A program made the position numbers and the translations under genes. A stretch of 64,000 nucleotides of DNA from Bryobacterales bacterium. GTDB lineage: Bacteria; Acidobacteriota; Terriglobia; Bryobacterales; Bryobacteraceae. Location of the stretch: assembly GCA_016721425.1 (NCBI GenBank), contig JADKID010000042.1, forward strand, positions 287,781-351,780, given 5' to 3'. Within the stretch, counting starts at the first letter, position 1, and every line of letters begins with the position of its first letter. Under the pieces are notes generated by a model. That model was not told where the DNA came from. It worked only from the letters and a program-made list of their open reading frames with translations, and made no database searches. This document shows positions 41,050 to 49,242 of this stretch, in pieces.

Positions 41050-41832
41050 ATGGCCTTTTCCGTTCGCGACCGTGGATACGGTCCACCGCCCATGAATCGC
41101 ATGACGACAGCCGTCAAATGGCTGTTGATCGTCAACTGCGCCATCTTTCTGCTGAGCTTCCTGCTGGAACGCACGCCGGTGGGCCAGATCTTCCTGCCAT
41201 TTGCCCTGGTGCCGCGCTCGGTGATCTTCTCCTTTGCCATCTGGCAGCCCTTCACCTACCTCTTCCTGCACAGCACCGCCGGATTTGGCCACATCCTGAT
41301 GAACATGCTCACGCTGTGGATGTTCGGCACGGCGCTGGAAAGTGTCTGGGGCACGCGGCGGTTCCTGCAATTCTACTTCTTCTGCGGCGTGGGCGCCGGC
41401 GTGTGCGTAATCGTTCTGAACGCGCTGTTTGGCTCCATGAACACGCGCACCATCGGCGCCTCGGGCGCCATCTATGGCCTGCTGCTGGCATTTGGCATTC
41501 TGTTTCCGCGCTCCATCATCTACTTTTTCGGGCTCTTCCCCATCGAGGCGCGCTGGTACGTTCTGATCATGGGCGCGATCGTCTTCCTGAGCGCGCTGGG
41601 TGACAGCGGCGGCTCGGTGAGCCACTTCGCCCATCTGGGCGGGATGGCATTCGGCTATGCTTTTCTTAAGCTGGGGTTGGGCGCCGCAAAGGGCAGGGGG
41701 CCGGTGATTCGCTTCAGTCTTAGAGAAGAGTTCAACAGCCGCTATCAGGAGTGGAAGCTCCAGCGGGCAAAGAAGAAGTTCCAGGTGTATCTGAAGAAGC
41801 ACGGCACCAAGCGCGACGATTGGATCAACTAG
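41050..41832 (+). CDS. Rhomboid-family intramembrane serine protease
   Basis: Polytopic membrane protease of about 260 residues. Six hydrophobic segments are visible, with the catalytic Ser in IGASGAIYGLLLAF and the catalytic His in SVSHFAHLGGMAFGY; the HILMNMLTLWMFG stretch holds the oxyanion Asn. The C-terminal tail is basic and cytoplasmic (KKKFQVYLKKHG). The start at 41050 is preferred to an upstream GTG (41023), which would add nine residues without a ribosome site. It follows the metallopeptidase gene by 82 bases. Confidence 0.92.
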   Translation: MAFSVRDRGYGPPPMNRMTTAVKWLLIVNCAIFLLSFLLERTPVGQIFLPFALVPRSVIFSFAIWQPFTYLFLHSTAGFGHILMNMLTLWMFGTALESVWGTRRFLQFYFFCGVGAGVCVIVLNALFGSMNTRTIGASGAIYGLLLAFGILFPRSIIYFFGLFPIEARWYVLIMGAIVFLSALGDSGGSVSHFAHLGGMAFGYAFLKLGLGAAKGRGPVIRFSLREEFNSRYQEWKLQRAKKKFQVYLKKHGTKRDDWIN

Positions 41833-41899
41833 CCTTTCGCAAGCCGTCCGCAACCTGCCGGGGCCGTTCTGACGTCTATTGTTCTGGGAAGGTGTATCC

Positions 41900-43051
41900 A
41901 TGAGATTGTGTCGACTGCTGCCTCTCGTTCTAGCTGGCGTGCTGGTCACCGCTGGTTACCTGGGTGCTCAAGCGGGCCCGAAGAAGGAGAGCGGCGACAC
42001 GGTCGCGCGGCCCAAGAAGAAGGGCGACACGAAAGACGCCGAGAAGCCGCCCGAAACCGAAGGCGCCAAGATCCCCTCCCGCATTCAGAAGAAGGCGCCC
42101 GGCGAGGGCGGCAAGGCCGATGGCCCCACGTTCCGCAGCGACAACCTGACGGTCACCGTGGATGTCGGCGTGCTGGATAACCGGGGCCGATTCATCCCGA
42201 ACATTCCGGCCGGCAACTTCCGCATCCTGGAAGATGGAGTACCGCAGAAGACCAACGGCTTCAGCACGGGCGAGGCGCCCATCACGATTGCGATGGTGAT
42301 TGAGTTCAGCAACCAGTTCCAGTCGTACTGGTCCTATGGCTGGCAGGAGACGCTACAGGCGTGCTACGGATTCCTCTCCACGCTCAAGCCCGAAGACACT
42401 GTCGCTGTGGTGGCCTTTGATCTGCGGTCCGAGATTCTCAGTGACTTCTCCACCAACCGGCAGGACACGCAGGAGGCGCTGGCGCGGCTGCGCATCCCTG
42501 GCTTCTCCGAATCGAACATGTACGATGCCTTGACCGACGTGGCAGATCGCATGAGCGACATCGAGGGCCGCAAGGCAATCCTTTATATCGGCACCGGCAT
42601 GGACACGTTTTCCAAGATCACCTTCGATCAGACCCGGCGCAAGCTCCAAACCTCCAGCGTACCGGTGTACGCCCTCGGGATCCTCCAGGCGATCCGCGAA
42701 ATGGCCGACGCCCGCGGGATGATGGGCCCCATCCAGAGGCTCGACTTTTTGCAGGCCGACAACCAGCTCCGCACCTTCACGAAGGAGACCGGCGGCCAGG
42801 CGTGGTTCCCCCGTTTCTTCGGCGAGTACGGCAACATCTTCCGCCAAGTCAATGAAGCGTTGCGCAACACCTACTCGCTGGCCTACCAGCCCACCAACGT
42901 GGCCCGCGATGGCAAGTTCAGAAAACTCAAAGTGGACCTGATTAACCCCCAAACGGGTGAACCTTTGCGGATTATCGACGAGAAGGGCAAGCCCATGAAA
43001 TACACCGTTGTGGCGAAGACGGGCTACACCGCGCCGAGGGAAGTGGAGTAG
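41900..43051 (+). CDS. Exported VWFA-domain protein (TIGR03436 type)
   Basis: Protein of 383 residues from the ATG at 41900 (GGAAGGTG upstream) with a signal peptide (LLPLVLAGVLVTAGYLGAQ). A basic, low-complexity linker (about residues 20-75) is followed by a von Willebrand factor A domain of the VWFA-related Acidobacterial type: FRILEDGVPQKTNGFS, VVAFDLRSEILSDF and ILYIGTGMDTFSK. The metal-binding DXSXS is not conserved (VIEFSNQ). Members are very common in Acidobacteriota; role unknown, probably protein binding outside the cell. Confidence 0.85.
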   Translation: MRLCRLLPLVLAGVLVTAGYLGAQAGPKKESGDTVARPKKKGDTKDAEKPPETEGAKIPSRIQKKAPGEGGKADGPTFRSDNLTVTVDVGVLDNRGRFIPNIPAGNFRILEDGVPQKTNGFSTGEAPITIAMVIEFSNQFQSYWSYGWQETLQACYGFLSTLKPEDTVAVVAFDLRSEILSDFSTNRQDTQEALARLRIPGFSESNMYDALTDVADRMSDIEGRKAILYIGTGMDTFSKITFDQTRRKLQTSSVPVYALGILQAIREMADARGMMGPIQRLDFLQADNQLRTFTKETGGQAWFPRFFGEYGNIFRQVNEALRNTYSLAYQPTNVARDGKFRKLKVDLINPQTGEPLRIIDEKGKPMKYTVVAKTGYTAPREVE

Positions 43052-43124
43052 TCCTCTCTGCACCACAGTGAGGGGCGGAAGTCAAGAAGTCGATCTCGCC
43101 TCGGATGAGCGTGATACAAGCACG

Positions 43125-43153
43125 TTGACACGCTCGTTTCAGCTCTGTTAACT
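43125..43153 (+). promoter_or_regulatory. Predicted sigma-70 promoter of the receiver gene
   Basis: TTGACA (43125-43130), a perfect -35 box, is followed after 17 bases by TTAACT (43148-43153) as -10. Sixteen bases then lead to the ATG at 43169, so any leader would be very short. Confidence 0.45.
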
Positions 43154-43168
43154 TCGGCAAGGTTCTTC

Positions 43169-43621
43169 ATGGTCACCCGCGCCAAATCGTCAACACTGCC
43201 AACCCCACGCGTCCTTTTGGTGGACGACAACAGATCCGGAATGATGGCCCGCAGAGCGGTGCTGGAGGAGCTCGGTTATAAGACCGACGGCACCACCGAC
43301 CCGCAGAAGGCCCTCGAGATGTTTCGCAAAGAGCACTACGATCTGGTGGTGACTGATTTCAAGATGCCTGAGGTGGATGGCGTCGAGTTGATTGGAAAAC
43401 TGCGCGGGGAAAAAGCGACGATTCCAGTGATTCTGATTTCAGGCTTTGTCGATGCGCTGGGCCTGACCGAGAAGAACACCGGCGCCAACGCAGTGATCAT
43501 GAAGAGCTCCAACGAAGTGCAGCACCTGGTGCGCTCAGCGGGACGGCTGCTGAAGTCGCCTCGCAAGCCCGTGCGGTCTGAGCGCGGCGCGCCCGCGGCC
43601 CGCAAGAAAACCGCCACCTAA
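43169..43621 (+). CDS. Single-domain response regulator
   Basis: CheY-like receiver of 150 residues: VLLVDDNRSGMMARRAVLEE, phospho-acceptor Asp in LVVTDFKMPEVDG, Thr/Ser switch in VILISGF, and Lys in AVIMKSSN. A basic 25-residue tail (SPRKPVRSERGAPAARKK) follows and could bind nucleic acid or membrane. No kinase is adjacent. It has its own promoter-like sequence and precedes the hexosaminidase gene by 26 bases. Confidence 0.85.
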   Translation: MVTRAKSSTLPTPRVLLVDDNRSGMMARRAVLEELGYKTDGTTDPQKALEMFRKEHYDLVVTDFKMPEVDGVELIGKLRGEKATIPVILISGFVDALGLTEKNTGANAVIMKSSNEVQHLVRSAGRLLKSPRKPVRSERGAPAARKKTAT

Positions 43622-43647
43622 GCAACGCGAGTGATAGCCTGTTGGGC

Positions 43648-45417
43648 ATGATGCGGTTCATCGCCCTGCTCGTCGTCTGCTGCCTGGCCCTGCCGGCCGC
43701 CGCTCCGAAAAAGAAAAAGCACGCACCCCAAGCACCCGCATCGTCCTCTATCGCGCAAAAGTGGCTGAAGTCCATGACGCCGCGCGAGCGCGCCGCGCAG
43801 CTGCTGATGGTGCAGTTTTACGGCGAGTCTCCCAACGCGCGCTCCAAGGCCTATCGCGACTACGTGACGCTGGTGCGCGATCTGAAGGTAGGCGGTCTGA
43901 TTGTGCTCAACAGAGTGCAAAATGGCATCGTTAAGCGTGCAGAACCGTACCAGATGGCTGCATTTTTGAACCGCATGCAGAAGCTGGCGAAAGTGCCTCT
44001 GATCGTGGGCGGAGACTTCGAACGGGGCGCGTCCATGCGCATGAACTCCACCACACTGTTCCCGCACCTGATGGCCTATGGAGCGGCGAACGATCTGGAG
44101 GCCACGCGGGCGCTGGGCCGCGCCACGGCGCGTGAATCCCGCGCAATGGGTGTGCAGTGGGTGTTCGCGCCGGACGCCGACGTCAACAACAACCCAGACA
44201 ACCCGATCATCAACATCCGCGCGTTCAGCGAGAATCCGGAAGCGGTCTCGGCGCACGTCACGGCATTCATCGAAGGCGCGCACAGCGACGCGCAGTACCC
44301 GGTGCTCACCACGGTGAAGCACTTCCCCGGCCACGGCGACACGGCCACGGACAGCCATATCGGGCTGGCCACGATTTCGGCCACGCGCGAGCGGATGGAG
44401 AAGGTGGAACTGGCGCCGTTCCGGGCCGCCATCGCCGCGGGCGTGGATTCGGTCATGACAGCGCATCTCAACGTGCCGGCGCTGGAGCCGGTGGAGATGC
44501 CGGCGACGGTCTCCAAGGCGATCCTGACAGGTATCCTGCGCGAAGAGATGGGCTTCAAAGGCTTGATCACCACCGACGCCATGGATATGCAGGGGCTTTC
44601 GAAGTTCTTTCCTCCGGGCGAAGCGGCGGTGCGCGCGATTGAGGCCGGCGTAGATCTACTGCTGATCCCAACGAACGCCCGCGCCTCGGTGGATGCCATC
44701 CTGGCCGCAGTGAAGAGCGGCAGGCTGACGCAGAAGCGCATCGACGAGAGCGCGTTGAAGATCCTCAACGCCAAAGTGCGCGTGGGACTCAACAAGAAGA
44801 AGCTGGTGGACCTGGAAGCGCTCAGTGATCTGATCGAGTCTCCGGAAGACGAGCAGACGGCGCAACTGGTGGCCGAGAAGGCGCTGGCTCTGGTGAAGAA
44901 CGAGGGCGGCCTGCTGCCGCTGCGCGACGGCGCCAACGCGTGCTTCTACCTTTTGGGCGCGGGCCGGTTTTCTACGCAGGGGCGCGACATGATGGAGTTG
45001 CTTCGGGCGAGGGCGCCGAAGGCCAAGGCGGTGTTGCTGGACCCGCAACTGCCGCCGGAGGAGTATACTCGTCTGGCCGGTGAGACGGCGGCGTGCAGCG
45101 CGGTGGTGATCGCGGCGTACGTGACCTCCGGCGCCTATCGCGGCAACGTGGCGCTGGCTGGGAACTATCCCGCGTTTGTGGATCAGTTGCTGGCCACCGG
45201 CAAGCCCGTTGCGTTTGTGGCGCTGGGCAATCCCTACCTGCTGCGGGCGTACCCGGGGGTGCCGGCCTACCTGGCGACGTTCAGCACAGTGCTGCCCTCG
45301 GAGACGGCCGCGGTGCGGGCGCTGTTCGGTGAAATCCCCGTCAACGGGAAGCTGCCGGTCACAATTCCGGGCTTGGCGGAATACGGTTTTGGTCTCAGAA
45401 TAGAAGCGCGTCAGTGA
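43648..45417 (+). CDS. Exported glycoside hydrolase family 3 beta-N-acetylhexosaminidase
   Basis: NagZ-type GH3 enzyme of about 589 residues with a signal peptide (FIALLVVCCLALPAAA). The catalytic signature KHFPGHGDTATDSH is near residue 225, and TDAMDMQGL near 310 carries the nucleophile Asp. It has the extra C-terminal GH3 domain, so it is longer than cytoplasmic NagZ (about 340 residues). Likely removes N-acetylglucosamine from peptidoglycan or glycans outside the cytoplasm. ATG at 43648 or 43651 fits the signal peptide. Confidence 0.88.
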   Translation: MMRFIALLVVCCLALPAAAPKKKKHAPQAPASSSIAQKWLKSMTPRERAAQLLMVQFYGESPNARSKAYRDYVTLVRDLKVGGLIVLNRVQNGIVKRAEPYQMAAFLNRMQKLAKVPLIVGGDFERGASMRMNSTTLFPHLMAYGAANDLEATRALGRATARESRAMGVQWVFAPDADVNNNPDNPIINIRAFSENPEAVSAHVTAFIEGAHSDAQYPVLTTVKHFPGHGDTATDSHIGLATISATRERMEKVELAPFRAAIAAGVDSVMTAHLNVPALEPVEMPATVSKAILTGILREEMGFKGLITTDAMDMQGLSKFFPPGEAAVRAIEAGVDLLLIPTNARASVDAILAAVKSGRLTQKRIDESALKILNAKVRVGLNKKKLVDLEALSDLIESPEDEQTAQLVAEKALALVKNEGGLLPLRDGANACFYLLGAGRFSTQGRDMMELLRARAPKAKAVLLDPQLPPEEYTRLAGETAACSAVVIAAYVTSGAYRGNVALAGNYPAFVDQLLATGKPVAFVALGNPYLLRAYPGVPAYLATFSTVLPSETAAVRALFGEIPVNGKLPVTIPGLAEYGFGLRIEARQ

Positions 45418-45435
45418 ATCGACGCTGGAGGTCCC

Positions 45436-45894
45436 ATGTCGTTCCGAGTTCGCCCTCTTTCCTTCAATGAAGGGGAAGCCATCCCCGTCCGGTATACGGG
45501 TGATGGAGACAACCTCTCCCCCGCCCTGGCCTGGGAGGACCCGCCGTCCGGCACACGCAGTTTTGCGCTGGTGGTAGATGATCCGGACGCGCCCAACGGC
45601 ACGTTTACCCATTGGCTGCTGTGGGATATTCCGGGCAGCCTGCGCGAACTGCCGGAGGGCGTCGTTTCAGGCACGCTCGGCCATGACGGCGTCAACGACT
45701 TCGGCCAGCCCGCCTACGTCGGCCCCTGCCCGCCGAAGGGCCACGGCGCACATCGCTACCAGTTCAAGCTCTACGCGCTGGATACCTCGCGCCTGATGCT
45801 GCCGGAGGGCGCCAAGCGTTTCGAATTCGACAAGGCGCTGCACGGGCACGACCTGGAGGAGTCCTGGGCGACGGGCAAGTACGAGCGCACCTAA
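45436..45894 (+). CDS. YbhB/YbcL family (PEBP-like) protein
   Basis: Protein of 152 residues of the phosphatidylethanolamine-binding/Raf-kinase-inhibitor-like group. The ligand pocket motifs are present: SPALAWEDPPSGTRSFALVV, DDPDAPNGTFTHWLLWDIP and CPPKGHGAHRYQFKLYAL. No signal peptide. Length is normal. It starts 19 bases after the GH3 stop, so it may be co-transcribed. Molecular role of bacterial members is unclear. Confidence 0.92.
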   Translation: MSFRVRPLSFNEGEAIPVRYTGDGDNLSPALAWEDPPSGTRSFALVVDDPDAPNGTFTHWLLWDIPGSLRELPEGVVSGTLGHDGVNDFGQPAYVGPCPPKGHGAHRYQFKLYALDTSRLMLPEGAKRFEFDKALHGHDLEESWATGKYERT

Positions 45895-45915
45895 ACCATC
45901 GCGCAGTCTTTTACA

Positions 45916-46623
45916 ATGGGTGCCATGCTGGACATCACCTGGCTGGGCCATGGCACCTTTCAACTGAAGCTGGACGACGGGCAGACCATCGTCATCGACC
46001 CGTGGGTGGGCGGGAACCCTTCGTTTCCCCAGGGCTTTGAGTTCCACCGCCTCGACACGATGCTGATCACGCACGGGCACTTCGATCACATCGGAGACGC
46101 CGTGCCGCTGGCCCTGAAACACCAGCCGCAGGTCATCGCCAACTATGAGCTCTGCACGTGGCTGGCGTCCAAGGGCGTCGCCAACACCTGCGGCATGAAC
46201 AAGGGCGGGTCGCAGCAGGCCGGCGCGCTGCGCGTCACGATGACCCATGCCATCCATTCCTGCGGCATCGCCGACGAGGGCCGGATCATCTACGGCGGCG
46301 ACGCCGGTGGTTTCATCCTGCATTTGCCGGACGGCCGCCGGGCGTATTTCGCCGGCGACACGGCTGTGTTTTCGGACATGGCGCTCATTGCCGAGATCTA
46401 CGAGCCGGAGTTGGCGTTTCTGCCCATCGGCGACCTATACACCATGGGCCCCAAAGAGGCGGCGGTGGCTTGCCGCCTGGTGCGCGCGAAAACAGTGATT
46501 CCGATGCATTTCGGCACGTTTCCACCGCTGACAGGGCGGCCTGAGGAGGTGCGGTCTCTGATTCAGGGACACGTGGAGTGCGAGATTCAGGCCCTGGAGA
46601 TCGGGCGGGCGTGGCAATGGTAG
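45916..46623 (+). CDS. Metallo-beta-lactamase-fold metal-dependent hydrolase (UPF0173)
   Basis: Protein of 235 residues with the binuclear zinc motif HXHXDH in THGHFDHIGDA near residue 55 and the downstream ligands in THAIHSCG, FAGDTAVF and PMHFGTFP. The family is UPF0173, whose substrate is not established. The frame overlaps the sulfatase start by seven bases (ATGGTAG), suggesting translational coupling. Confidence 0.88.
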   Translation: MGAMLDITWLGHGTFQLKLDDGQTIVIDPWVGGNPSFPQGFEFHRLDTMLITHGHFDHIGDAVPLALKHQPQVIANYELCTWLASKGVANTCGMNKGGSQQAGALRVTMTHAIHSCGIADEGRIIYGGDAGGFILHLPDGRRAYFAGDTAVFSDMALIAEIYEPELAFLPIGDLYTMGPKEAAVACRLVRAKTVIPMHFGTFPPLTGRPEEVRSLIQGHVECEIQALEIGRAWQW

Positions 46624-48074
46624 GCGGCGTGTCACGGCGGGAGTTCTGCGCGGCGCCGGCGTTTCTCCGGACTCTGTCGAAGTCCAAACCGAACCTGCTG
46701 CTGTTGATGAGCGATCAGCACCGGGCCGATTGGATGGGCTGCGACGGCAATCGCATGGTGCAGACGCCGGCGCTGGATTCACTCGCCGCCGGGGGTACGC
46801 GATTTCGCCACGCCTATTCCTCCACGCCGACGTGCACGCCGGCCCGCGCGGGGTTGCTGACCGGCATGTCCCCGTGGCGGCACGGTATGTTGGGCTACGG
46901 CAAGGTGGCGGAGAAGTACCCGGTGGAAATGCCTCGCCTGCTGGGGGAGGCCGGCTACCGCACGATGGGCGTGGGAAAGATGCACTGGTCGCCGCAGCGC
47001 AATCCGCACGGCTTCCACCAGACGCTGCTGGATGAATCAGGCCGCGTGGAGAGCGTGGACTTCCGCAGCGACTATCGAGCCTGGTTTGCCAGCGAGGCTC
47101 CAAACCTGGACCCCGACGCGACGGGGATCGGATTCAACGACTACACGGCCAAGAGCTTCGTGCTGCCCGAGCGGCTCCATCCCACCCGTTGGACCGGAGA
47201 CGTGGCCGTGCGCTACCTGGAGAGCTATCAGCGGAGTGAGCCATGGTTCCTGAAGGTCAGTTTCGCGCGCCCCCATAGCCCCTACGACCCACCGCAGCGC
47301 TGGTGGGACCGGTACGCCCAGTCCGCCCTGCCGGAGGCCGTGGCGGGCCGCTGGGCGGAGCAATACAGGCCCCGCAACTCCAAGCGCGATGACATCTGGC
47401 ACGGCGACGTGGGCGCGGATCTGGTGCGGCGGGCGCGTATCGGCTACTCCGGCTCGGTCTCGTTTGTCGATGAGCAGATCGGGCGGATTCTCGAAACACT
47501 GACGCGGCGCGGCTGGATGGACGAGACGCTGGTGGTATATCTCAGCGATCACGGCGACATGACAGGAGATCATCATTTGTGGCGGAAGTCCTACGCCTAT
47601 GAGGCCTCGGCCCGGATCCCGATGATCCTGCGAGGACCCGGCGTGGAGCGCGGCAAGGTGAGCCGGACGCCGGTGGAAATCCGCGATGTGTTGCCGACCC
47701 TGCTGGCGGGCGCCGGCGCGGCGAAACCGGAAGCGTGCGACGGCGAGAATATGGCGGCGGTCCGCCGCCAGTGGATCGACCTGGAGCACGACGTTTGCTA
47801 CGACAAATCGAACCACTGGACGGCGCTGACGGACGGCGAATGGAAGTACATATTTCACGCCTTCGACGGCCGGGAATCGCTGTTTCGGTTGACCATCGAC
47901 GTTAATGAACTCTCGGATCTGGCGGCTGAACCGGCCCACGAACCGGCACTACGTTTGTGGCGCGGGCGCATGACAGAGCACCTGGCGCCGCGTGGCGAAT
48001 CCTGGGTGCGGGGGGGCTCACCGGCGCCGCGGCCTGCCTCTCAACTTTACGGACTGAATTACCCAAGACTTTAG
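46617..48074 (+). CDS. Sulfatase (formylglycine-dependent), likely Tat-exported
   Basis: Type I sulfatase of 485 residues. The modification motif CXPXR is present as CTPARAGLLTG near residue 78, where Cys becomes formylglycine; metal ligands are in LLLMSDQHRAD and LSDHGDMTGDHHL. The N-terminus VSRREFCAAPAF resembles a twin-arginine signal. The start at 46617 overlaps the preceding gene. Target sulfate ester unknown; with the GH3 and heparinase-like genes it suggests use of sulfated glycans. Confidence 0.88.
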   Translation: MVGGVSRREFCAAPAFLRTLSKSKPNLLLLMSDQHRADWMGCDGNRMVQTPALDSLAAGGTRFRHAYSSTPTCTPARAGLLTGMSPWRHGMLGYGKVAEKYPVEMPRLLGEAGYRTMGVGKMHWSPQRNPHGFHQTLLDESGRVESVDFRSDYRAWFASEAPNLDPDATGIGFNDYTAKSFVLPERLHPTRWTGDVAVRYLESYQRSEPWFLKVSFARPHSPYDPPQRWWDRYAQSALPEAVAGRWAEQYRPRNSKRDDIWHGDVGADLVRRARIGYSGSVSFVDEQIGRILETLTRRGWMDETLVVYLSDHGDMTGDHHLWRKSYAYEASARIPMILRGPGVERGKVSRTPVEIRDVLPTLLAGAGAAKPEACDGENMAAVRRQWIDLEHDVCYDKSNHWTALTDGEWKYIFHAFDGRESLFRLTIDVNELSDLAAEPAHEPALRLWRGRMTEHLAPRGESWVRGGSPAPRPASQLYGLNYPRL

Positions 48075-48147
48075 GGAAGGAATGTGATGTACTAAGGTCG
48101 AGTCAGACAGTATAGACCAATATTCTCGGTACCACCAAGTATTCGCT

Positions 48148-49242
48148 ATGTCACCGGAGAAAAGGATCTTAGTAGTCGGCTGCGAATTGGCGGACTTCGA
48201 GACGATCCGCCGCGCGATGCGGGTGGATGATTTCGAAAGCAGGCACGTACCCGACAACACCCAGGGTCTGGCCGCGGCAGTGGAGTTCGCTCCCGGCTGC
48301 ATCGTTCTGAGCGACCTCGACCTGTGCCAGAAACTCCGGCGGTGTTCGGAGACCCTGGAGACCCCGATCCTCTGGCTGGCCGGTACGGAGAAACAAGAGG
48401 AGACAGAGAGGGCTCTTCGGGCTGGCGCCGATGAGATGCTGCGAAGTCCCGCGGACGAGATGGAAGCTCGCGTGCGGGTTCGTTCTGTGACTCGCGCGCG
48501 GCAACTGCGGGAACGCATCCGGGACATTCAGGGCCTGCGACAGGATTTCATGGACCAGTTGGTGCACGACATCCGCTCTCCGCTGCAGGTGATCCTGGGG
48601 TTCTCGGAGTTACTGGCTGAATCAGCGGATTTGCCCACGAACGAGCAGAGCCAGATTCGCTCCATTCGAGGAGCGGCGAGCCGGTTGGAAAGCCTGGCCG
48701 ACAACCTGATTGTGTCAACACGGCTGGAGACGGGGGATCTGATCCCGCAGTGCCAGAAGATCGATCCATGGCGTCTGGCGGAGCAGGTGGTGGAGACAAT
48801 GCGGCCCGTGGCGGCGCTCAAACGAATCGTGCTGCATGTGGAGCGTCCGGCGTTCGCGGATTCGATGAACGCCGATTCAGGACTCATCACGCGGTCGCTA
48901 CAGATCTATCTGGATAACGCAATTCGCTTCTCGCCCTCCGGCAGCAACGTATTCGTTCGCGTGCGGAGCGACAAAGCGGCTGGGACCGTGGCCTTTGAGG
49001 TAACGGACCGGGGCCCGGAGGTCAGCGAGGAAGAGCGGGAGCAGATCTTCGATCTCGCCCAGTTGGTGGCATTGAGAAGGGCCGGTCATGCGCGCCATGG
49101 CCGGGGCCTGGGATTGAGCCTGTGCCGTCTGGTGGCCGAGGCACACGGGGGACGGGCGAGAGTTGCTCCCAACCCGGGCGGAGGATCGGTGTTTATTCTG
49201 GAGTTGCCTTACTCTTCTCCGGCGCCCGAAGCCGTGAAATAG
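48148..49242 (+). CDS. Hybrid protein with degenerate receiver and histidine kinase
   Basis: Protein of 364 residues. N-terminal receiver-like domain (about 1-120), but the usual acidic pair is replaced (ILVVGCELADFE) and the phospho-acceptor position reads IVLSDLDL, so it may be a pseudo-receiver. HisKA domain with FMDQLVHDIRSPLQVILGFS near 150, then an ATPase domain (LQIYLDNAIRFSPSG; GRGLGLSLCRLVAEAHGGRA). No membrane segment, so it is cytoplasmic. The 3' end overlaps metH by 34 bases on the opposite strand. Confidence 0.85.
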   Translation: MSPEKRILVVGCELADFETIRRAMRVDDFESRHVPDNTQGLAAAVEFAPGCIVLSDLDLCQKLRRCSETLETPILWLAGTEKQEETERALRAGADEMLRSPADEMEARVRVRSVTRARQLRERIRDIQGLRQDFMDQLVHDIRSPLQVILGFSELLAESADLPTNEQSQIRSIRGAASRLESLADNLIVSTRLETGDLIPQCQKIDPWRLAEQVVETMRPVAALKRIVLHVERPAFADSMNADSGLITRSLQIYLDNAIRFSPSGSNVFVRVRSDKAAGTVAFEVTDRGPEVSEEEREQIFDLAQLVALRRAGHARHGRGLGLSLCRLVAEAHGGRARVAPNPGGGSVFILELPYSSPAPEAVK

